In this document: positions 59,901 through 64,000 of the stretch, one piece after another
Numbering within the stretch: the stretch's first letter is position 1
Layout: every line of letters begins with the position of its first letter
Assembly: GCF_013376045.1 (NCBI RefSeq)
Contig: NZ_JABMJG010000002.1
Coordinates: forward strand, 558,001-622,000
Reading direction: 5' to 3'
Length of the DNA: 64,000 bases
DNA from: Variovorax sp. SG517
GTDB taxonomy: Bacteria; Pseudomonadota; Gammaproteobacteria; Burkholderiales; Burkholderiaceae_C
Notes under the pieces: generated by a model
Database searches by the model: none
The model's input: only the letters and a program-made list of their open reading frames with translations
What the model was told of the DNA's origin: nothing
Position numbers and translations under genes: made by a program

Positions 59901-60008
59901 CTCGCCCTGCGTTTCGGCGCGCAGGCGGCGCGCGAGCAGTTCGCAGGTCTCGTTGGGCGGAAGAACGGTTCCGGCTGGCTGCATGTGGCTGGCGGGGTCG
60001 ATGCGCAT
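56931..60008 (-). CDS. FAD-binding and Fe-S oxidoreductase, YdiJ / D-2-hydroxyacid dehydrogenase type
   Basis: A 1025-residue enzyme. The N-terminal half is a PCMH/VAO-type FAD domain (PVLARGGGTSQCGQTTGAALVIDNSKHF, GMAGNNSCGSRSIAYGNMVHNV) with the FAD-oxidase C domain. It then carries Fe-S ligands (CNNNGHCRKFDAGTMCPSY and CVGCKGCKRDCPTG) and two CCG-domain repeats (HHCCGRTF, SSCCGMAGSFGYE). Related proteins oxidise D-2-hydroxyglutarate or D-lactate and pass electrons to the quinone pool. It follows the GntR regulator by 45 bases, so the two form an operon. Confidence 0.9.
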   Translation of the reverse strand: MRIDPASHMQPAGTVLPPNETCELLARRLRAETQGEVLFDDASRGRYATDASIYQITPVGAFVPTNERDISTAIDVARDLKVPVLARGGGTSQCGQTTGAALVIDNSKHFRRVLDVNVEEGTATVEPGLVLDHLNAQLKPHGLWYPVDVSTSAQATLGGMAGNNSCGSRSIAYGNMVHNVLGASAWLSNGELVEFGTVGSLGVRAAGIAQFVRSLARQHREAMAENWPKVMRRVAGYNLDIFDNQSERPYTADGSVNLAHLLIGSEGTLAYTRSLKLKLAPLPRAKVLGIVNFPTFHAAMDSAQHIVKLGPTAVELVDRTMIELSLANPAFKPTVETALIGKPAAILLVEFSGADKASLLPQLKQLVELMGDLGLPGSVVEMPDDARQKNLWEVRKAGLNIMMSLKGDGKPVSFIEDCAVPLAHLAEYTDALTEVFARYGSRGTWYAHASVGTLHVRPILDMRTDGAAKMRAIAEEASELVRKYKGAFSGEHGDGLCRGEWIEWQFGPAINEAFRAIKRKLDPIDLFNPGKIIDPPRMDDGALFRFAPPTAPKPYRRIELKPVLDWSAWNVNADPVTEVTTAPGTGGDTTGGLAKAVEMCNNNGHCRKFDAGTMCPSYRVTRDEQHLTRGRANTLRLALSSQLGPDAFTSEAMHETMDLCVGCKGCKRDCPTGVDMAKMKVEFLDHYKRRHGHTLKDRLVANLPDYAHKASRFPWLLNLRNSVPGAAWLGEKLLGFSAKRSLPAWRGDTFWRGKANEPGLFVERDVALSIARRGGKAAVLFVDTFNGTFESENAFAAARVLQAAGYVLHTVEKSGGHHCCGRTFLASGMVEEAKKKAEALIDALVPLARAGVPIVGLEPSCLLTLRDEALVMGFGEKAELVARNALLFEEFIARELKQGRFELPLKPAEAPILLHGHCHQKAFGAVSPVMEVLKLIPGAQPELIESSCCGMAGSFGYEASHFEVSMKMAEASLLPAIRAKPGAIVVADGTSCRHQIGDGAQREAVHVAVLLERHLLHADPVAEAG

Positions 60009-60053
60009 GGTGGTCAGGTCGCTTTGGCAGGCTGGGCCGGCTTACTTGGCGGG

Positions 60054-60749
60054 TTACTTGGCTGATTTGGCAGGTGGATAGATCTCGCCGGCGCGCAGCA
60101 GCTCCAGCACGGTGTCGCGCTTGCGCAGCACGTGCGACACGAGCACCTTGCGCATGGCCTCGGCATCGCGCTTCGATAGCGCGTCAATCATCTGCTCGTG
60201 CTCCTCGACCGCGTGCTTCCACTTCGCCTCGTTCTGGTTGGTGCGAAAGCGCAGCGACTGCACGCGGGCGTTGATGGAGCGGTAGGTGTTCGACAGCACC
60301 GGGTTCGCCGCAGCCTCGTTGATGGCGGTGTGGATGCGCGCGTTGAGCCTGTAATAGCCCGAGAGATCGCGCCGCGAGAAGCAGGCCAGCATCTCGTAGT
60401 GCAGCGCGCGCACCTCGGCGAGTTCCTCGTCGGTGATGCGCCGTGCGGCCAGCTCGCCCGACATGCCCTCGAGCATGGCGAGCACCTCGAAGGTGTCGAG
60501 CACGTCGGCCTCGGTGAGCTTCACGGCCACCGCGCCGCGGTTGGGCAGCAGGTCGACCAGCCCTTCGGCCGCGAGCAGCTTGATGGCTTCGCGCAGCGGC
60601 GTGCGCGACACGTTCAGCTGCAGGCACAGCTCGCGTTCGTTGAGCTTGGCGCCAGGCGCGATGAGCCCTTCGACCAGCATGGTGCGCAGGCGCGCGGCCA
60701 CCTGGTCGTGCAGCGCGAGCCTGGAGATTTCGATGATTTCGGCAGTCAT
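60054..60749 (-). CDS. FadR-subfamily GntR regulator (FCD domain)
   Basis: A 231-residue regulator: winged helix (LHDQVAARLRTMLVEGLIAPGAKLNERELCLQLNVSRTPLREAIKLLAAEGLVDLLPNRGAVAVK) followed by an FCD all-helical ligand domain (VRALHYEMLACFSRRDLSGYYRLNARIHTAINEAA, with metal-binding His/Asp positions). The start at 60749 places the gene between two copies of its probable operator and its own operon. Such regulators respond to small carboxylates, e.g. lactate, glycolate or glyoxylate, matching the neighbours. Confidence 0.93.
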   Translation of the reverse strand: MTAEIIEISRLALHDQVAARLRTMLVEGLIAPGAKLNERELCLQLNVSRTPLREAIKLLAAEGLVDLLPNRGAVAVKLTEADVLDTFEVLAMLEGMSGELAARRITDEELAEVRALHYEMLACFSRRDLSGYYRLNARIHTAINEAAANPVLSNTYRSINARVQSLRFRTNQNEAKWKHAVEEHEQMIDALSKRDAEAMRKVLVSHVLRKRDTVLELLRAGEIYPPAKSAK

Positions 60750-60762
60750 GGCTTTTCCCTTG

Positions 60763-60782
60763 AATGCATTTTGAATGCAAAA
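60763..60782. promoter_or_regulatory. GntR operator copy 1 (TGCATT-TTG-AATGCA)
   Basis: The 15-base palindrome TGCATTTTGAATGCA (60765-60779) lies in an exact 20-base repeat shared with the copy at 60829. It is 16 bases upstream of the regulator's ATG, so binding would repress the GntR-YdiJ operon. Confidence 0.8.
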
Positions 60783-60828
60783 AAGATGACCAACAAGCCA
60801 GAGATATAAGGGTAAACCATCGATTAAA

Positions 60829-60848
60829 AATGCATTTTGAATGCAAAA
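60829..60848. promoter_or_regulatory. GntR operator copy 2 (TGCATT-TTG-AATGCA)
   Basis: A second exact copy of the 20-base repeat, palindrome at 60831-60845, starting 66 bases after copy 1. It lies 25 bases upstream of the aminotransferase ATG; a further half-like GAATGCG follows at 60851-60857. The two copies would let one dimer pair control both divergent operons. Confidence 0.8.
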
Positions 60849-60869
60849 CTGAATGCGAAAGGAGAGTTC

Positions 60870-62111
60870 ATGCTGCAACTCGACATCCATCCCACCGGCC
60901 GCCACTTCCTCCAGATCCCGGGTCCGAGCCCGGTGCCCGACCGCATCCTGCGGGCCATGAGCCTGCCCACCATCGACCACCGCGGGCCCGAGTTCGGCAC
61001 GCTGGGCCTGAAGGTGCTGGGCGGCATCCGGCAGATCTTCAAGACGAAGCATCCGGTCGCGATCTATCCCGCCTCGGGCACCGGCGCCTGGGAAGCCGCA
61101 CTCGCCAACACGCTAAGCCCGGGCGACCACGTACTCATGTACGAGACCGGCCACTTCGCCTCGCTGTGGCAAAAGATGGCGGCCCGGCTCGGCCTCTCGA
61201 CCGAATTCCTCGCGTGGTCGGGCGCCGACGCCCAGTTGCCGAACGCACCGAGCTGGCGCCGCGGCGTGCAGGCCGACCTCATCGAGGCCCGCTTGCGCAA
61301 GGACACCGAGAAGAAGATCAAGGCCGTGTGCGTGGTGCACAACGAGACCTCCACCGGCGTCACCTCCGACATCGCCTCGGTGCGCAAGGCCATCGACGCG
61401 GCGGGCCACCCTGCCCTGCTGATGGTCGACAGCATCTCGGGCCTGGCCAGCGCCGACTACCGCCATGACGAATGGGGCGTGGACGTGTGCGTCAGCGGCT
61501 CGCAGAAGGGCTTGATGCTGCCGCCGGGCATCAGCTTCAACGCGCTCTCGCCGCGCGCGCTCGAAGTCTCGAAGACCGCGAAGCTGCCGAAAGCTTTCTG
61601 GGCCTGGGACGAGATCGTCGAGATGAACAAGGACGGCTACTGGCCCTACACGCCCAACACCAACCTGCTCTACGGCCTCTCGGAGTCGCTGGACATGATC
61701 CTCGGCGAGGGCCTGGACAACGTGTTCGCGCGCCACCAACGCTGGGCCGCCGGCGTGCGCGCCGCCGTCAACGCCTGGGGCCTGCCGATCCAGTGCGCCG
61801 ACCCGGCCGTGTACTCGCCCGTGCTCACCGGTGTGATCACGCCCGAGGGCGTCGATGCCGACGCGCTGCGCCGGCTGATCCACCAGCGCTTCGATCTTTC
61901 GCTCGGCACCGGCCTGGGCAAGCTCAAGGGGCGCATGTTCCGCATGGGCCACCTGGGCGACAGCAACGACCTGACGCTGGTGGCCATGGTCGCGGGCGTC
62001 GAGATGGGCATGAAGCTCTCGGGCATCAAGCTCGCCGGCAGCGGCGTGCAGGCCGCGATGGACCACTTCTCGAGCCACACGGCACCGGCCGCGCTGCAGA
62101 AAGCCGCGTAG
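60870..62111 (+). CDS. Class V aminotransferase, serine-glyoxylate aminotransferase type
   Basis: A 413-residue PLP enzyme; start at 60870 has an AAAGGAGAG site. It begins with QIPGPSPVPDRILRAMSLPTIDHRGPEF, the alanine/serine-glyoxylate transaminase signature, has YPASGTGAWEAALANTL, HNETSTGV, DSISGLAS and the PLP lysine K213 in GSQKGLML. It would move amino groups between serine or alanine and glyoxylate. It is the first gene of an operon divergent from the FadR-type regulator, with Bug and FAH genes after it. Confidence 0.92.
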   Translation: MLQLDIHPTGRHFLQIPGPSPVPDRILRAMSLPTIDHRGPEFGTLGLKVLGGIRQIFKTKHPVAIYPASGTGAWEAALANTLSPGDHVLMYETGHFASLWQKMAARLGLSTEFLAWSGADAQLPNAPSWRRGVQADLIEARLRKDTEKKIKAVCVVHNETSTGVTSDIASVRKAIDAAGHPALLMVDSISGLASADYRHDEWGVDVCVSGSQKGLMLPPGISFNALSPRALEVSKTAKLPKAFWAWDEIVEMNKDGYWPYTPNTNLLYGLSESLDMILGEGLDNVFARHQRWAAGVRAAVNAWGLPIQCADPAVYSPVLTGVITPEGVDADALRRLIHQRFDLSLGTGLGKLKGRMFRMGHLGDSNDLTLVAMVAGVEMGMKLSGIKLAGSGVQAAMDHFSSHTAPAALQKAA

Positions 62112-62173
62112 ACAACAGGCTCGCAGCGCGGACGGCGCGCATCGGATTTCCACCAACAACGGAGACAAGGAAG

Positions 62174-63151
62174 ATGCAGAGACGTTCGTTGATCCAGGCT
62201 GCGGGCGCCGCGGCCGCCACGCTGGGCGTGCCCCGGCTCTTCGCGCAGGAGTGGCCCACCGGGCCGGTGCGCATCGTGGTCGGTTTCCCGCCCGGCGGCG
62301 GCACCGACGCGCTGGCCCGCGTGGTCGCGCAGAAGCTCACCACCATGTGGGGCCAGCAGGTGATCGTCGAGAACAAGGGCGGCGTGGCCGGCGTGCTCGC
62401 GGCCGACTACGTGGCGCAGCAGCCCAGCGACGGCAGCACGCTGCTGATGGCCCACATCAATAGCCACGCGCTCGCGCCCAGCCTGCAGCCCAAGCTGCGC
62501 TACAACGTCGAGCGCGACTTCGTGCCCATCGTGCTCGTGGGCGTCACGCCCAACCTGCTGATCGCCAACCCGGCGCAGAAGGCGCTGTCGGTGAAGGACA
62601 TCGTCGCCGCCTGCAAGGCCGCGCCCGGCACGCTGAGCTTCGGCTCGGCCGGGGCGGGCTCGGCGCAGCACCTGGCGCTGGAGATGTTCAAGCTGCAGGG
62701 CGGCGTCGATGCGTTGCACGTGCCCTACAAGGGCAGCGGCCCGCTGCTGGCCGACCTGATGGGAGGGCAAATCCAGTACAGCTTCGAGACCATGACCGCC
62801 GCCACGCCGCACGTGAAGAACGGCCGCGTGCTCGCCGTGGCGCAGACGCGCACCAAGCGCGCCAAGGGCCATCCCAACGTGCCGACCATGCAGGAGCAAG
62901 GCTTCCAGGGCTTCGAGGCCACCACCTGGTACGGCCTCGCCGGGCCAGGCAAGCTGCCGGCGTCCATCGCGCAGAAGGTGAACCGCGACGTGAACACCGT
63001 GCTGGCCATGCCCGACGTACAGGAGCGGCTGGACACCTACGGCGCGGAGGACGGCGGCGGCTCGCAGGACAAGTTCAGGCAGTTCATCGGCACCGAGATC
63101 GCGAAGTGGGCGAAGGTGGTGAAGGACGGGAACGTGCACGTCGAGACATGA
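62174..63151 (+). CDS. Bug/TctC-family periplasmic substrate-binding protein
   Basis: A 325-residue receptor with a signal peptide (MQRRSLIQAAGAAAATLGVPRLFAQ) and the Bug marks WPTGPVRIVVGFPPGGGTD, ENKGGVAG, LSFGSAGAGSAQHLALEMF and HVPYKGSGPLLADLMGGQI. The start is at ATG 62174. No TctAB permease is near. Co-transcription with the aminotransferase and the FAH-type enzyme suggests that it binds the acid that these enzymes use. Confidence 0.92.
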   Translation: MQRRSLIQAAGAAAATLGVPRLFAQEWPTGPVRIVVGFPPGGGTDALARVVAQKLTTMWGQQVIVENKGGVAGVLAADYVAQQPSDGSTLLMAHINSHALAPSLQPKLRYNVERDFVPIVLVGVTPNLLIANPAQKALSVKDIVAACKAAPGTLSFGSAGAGSAQHLALEMFKLQGGVDALHVPYKGSGPLLADLMGGQIQYSFETMTAATPHVKNGRVLAVAQTRTKRAKGHPNVPTMQEQGFQGFEATTWYGLAGPGKLPASIAQKVNRDVNTVLAMPDVQERLDTYGAEDGGGSQDKFRQFIGTEIAKWAKVVKDGNVHVET

Positions 63152-63181
63152 GGGGACTGCTTTGCTGAGAAGATCCGGAAG

Positions 63182-63952
63182 ATGAATCCATCCCAGACCG
63201 CCCTCACCGACGCACTCGTGGCCGCGCGCCGCGGCAACCGCACGCTCGACGCCACGCCCTGGCTCGACACCCTCGAAACGGCCGCACAAGCCTATGAAGT
63301 GCAGGACGCCGTCGCCGCTGCGCTCGGCTGGTTCGAGGGCCAGCCCGTGCCTCGCGCTTGGAAGTCCGGCGGCGGCTCGCGCAGCGCGACGCTCACGCAC
63401 GCGCCGCTGCCGCCCGCTGGGGTGCGGCAGAGCCCGGCCGACTTCAGCGATCTCGTGTTCCACACACCCGGCATCGAGGCCGAGATCGCCCTGCGCCTCG
63501 GCCAGGACGTGACGCCCGCGCAGGCGGCGAAGCTCGACCACGACAACGCCGCATCGCTGATCGACGCCATGGCGGTCTCCGTGGAGATCGTCGACGCGCG
63601 CTGGCAGGACCTGCCTTCCACGCCCGCCCTGCTCCGCCTGGCCGACTCGCAGGTGCATGGCGCGCTCGTGATCGGCGAGTGGAAGCCTTTCGCCGCCGTG
63701 GACTGGGCCTCGCAGCGCTGCGAGACGAAGATCGGCAATGCAGAAGTGGTGGTGCGCGAAGGCACGCATCCGCTGGCCGACCCGGCATGGCTGCTGCCGA
63801 TCTGGCTGCGCCACATCACGCGCAACGGGCAGACGGCGCCGGCCGGCACCGTCGTCACCACCGGCTCGTGGGTCGGTGTGCTGCCCTGCCGGCGGGGCGA
63901 TCAGGTGACGGCCGAGTTCCCCGGCATCGGCGCCGTGCGCTTGATCGTGTAG
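63182..63952 (+). CDS. Fumarylacetoacetate hydrolase-family / 2-oxopent-4-enoate hydratase-like protein
   Basis: A 256-residue protein of the FAH superfamily: AYEVQDAVAAALGWFEGQPVPRAWKSGG resembles MhpD-type hydratases, EAEIALRLGQDV gives the metal-binding Glu pair, and SVEIVDARW is the later conserved motif. Members hydrate 2-oxo-4-enoates or cleave acylpyruvates. It ends the aminotransferase-Bug operon. The full MhpD signature is not complete, so substrate is left open. Confidence 0.82.
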   Translation: MNPSQTALTDALVAARRGNRTLDATPWLDTLETAAQAYEVQDAVAAALGWFEGQPVPRAWKSGGGSRSATLTHAPLPPAGVRQSPADFSDLVFHTPGIEAEIALRLGQDVTPAQAAKLDHDNAASLIDAMAVSVEIVDARWQDLPSTPALLRLADSQVHGALVIGEWKPFAAVDWASQRCETKIGNAEVVVREGTHPLADPAWLLPIWLRHITRNGQTAPAGTVVTTGSWVGVLPCRRGDQVTAEFPGIGAVRLIV

Positions 63953-64000
63953 CGCCCGCCTCCCACGCCCGAGCAGGCCACCAGGAAGTCGAGCACCGCC
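63901..64000 (-). other. Possible 3' end of a convergent gene entering from the right edge
   Basis: On the minus strand an open frame enters at the window edge (AVLDFLVACSGVGGG) and runs to a TGA at 63901-63903, overlapping the FAH gene by 52 bases. The start of the fragment resembles the end of a protein, but 33 residues are too few to name a family, and the frame may be chance in this GC-rich DNA. Confidence 0.2.

Noticed and set aside
1-64000. CRISPR arrays, tRNA, rRNA, prophage and intact insertion sequences
   Set aside because: No regularly spaced repeats, no tRNA-like cloverleaf next to a T-loop consensus, no rRNA blocks and no transposase or phage structural genes were recognised by reading; a dedicated scan (tRNAscan, CRISPR finder) would settle it.

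Overview
The window reads as chromosomal DNA of a high-GC betaproteobacterium of the order Burkholderiales, most like Comamonadaceae and plausibly Variovorax. The pointers are very high GC, two orphan tripartite-tricarboxylate (Bug) receptors, many MFS exporters and LysR regulators, a RidA/DUF2239/YciI complement and REP-like intergenic repeats. This placement is inference from gene style, since no rRNA or marker gene is present. No tRNA, rRNA, CRISPR array, prophage or intact insertion sequence was recognised.

Layout. 1-4593: the end of an exopolysaccharide locus, with a six-hairpin-type glycosidase followed by a processive GT2 synthase that runs in frame, with no stop codon, into a NodT-type outer-membrane lipoprotein. 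4594-5955: a YciI protein and an orphan Bug receptor. 6053-14878: a heavy-metal resistance locus with an OmpR/EnvZ-type two-component system divergent from a CzcB-CzcA-NodT efflux operon that also carries RidA and a small lipoprotein. 14842-16628: a Phd/VapC toxin-antitoxin pair with a palindromic operator, translationally coupled to a patatin-like lipase. 16657-20921: tex and a NarL-type two-component system. 21305-23848: unassigned small secreted, low-complexity proteins and a membrane protein. 23855-26373: a GIY-YIG gene behind a paired ACCCGGGT promoter element, DUF2239 and a MATE pump. 26398-29284: VOC protein, serine hydrolase, and soxR divergent from a monooxygenase with a near-consensus SoxR box. 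29421-36865: small alarmone hydrolase, FMO/BVMO plus MFS, REP pair, and a pqiAABC lipid-transport operon with a split pqiA. 36886-42688: two drug MFS pumps and an LLM monooxygenase/CmcJ/SDR operon. 42887-52495: M48 protease, ACS-type MFS, His-rich secreted peptide, PPOX flavoprotein, two LysR regulators and further MFS genes. 52492-52762: a highly structured 271-bp inverted-repeat element, probably MITE-like, flanked by CTAG. 52759-54984: a trypsin-like protease fused to a NUC1-type nuclease. 55095-63952: ogt, MFS, a YdiJ-like FAD/Fe-S oxidoreductase with a FadR-type GntR regulator, and divergently an SgaA-like aminotransferase, a Bug receptor and an FAH-family protein.

How the genes work together. 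Three modules are clear: metal efflux under its own two-component system; SoxR-controlled redox defence; and a hydroxy-acid/glyoxylate module with two copies of a GntR-type palindrome in the divergent promoter. The three least explained items are the synthase-NodT fusion at 1153-4593, the protease-nuclease at 52759-54984 with its adjacent structured element, and the secreted Ser/Ala/Gly-rich cluster at 21305-23276.
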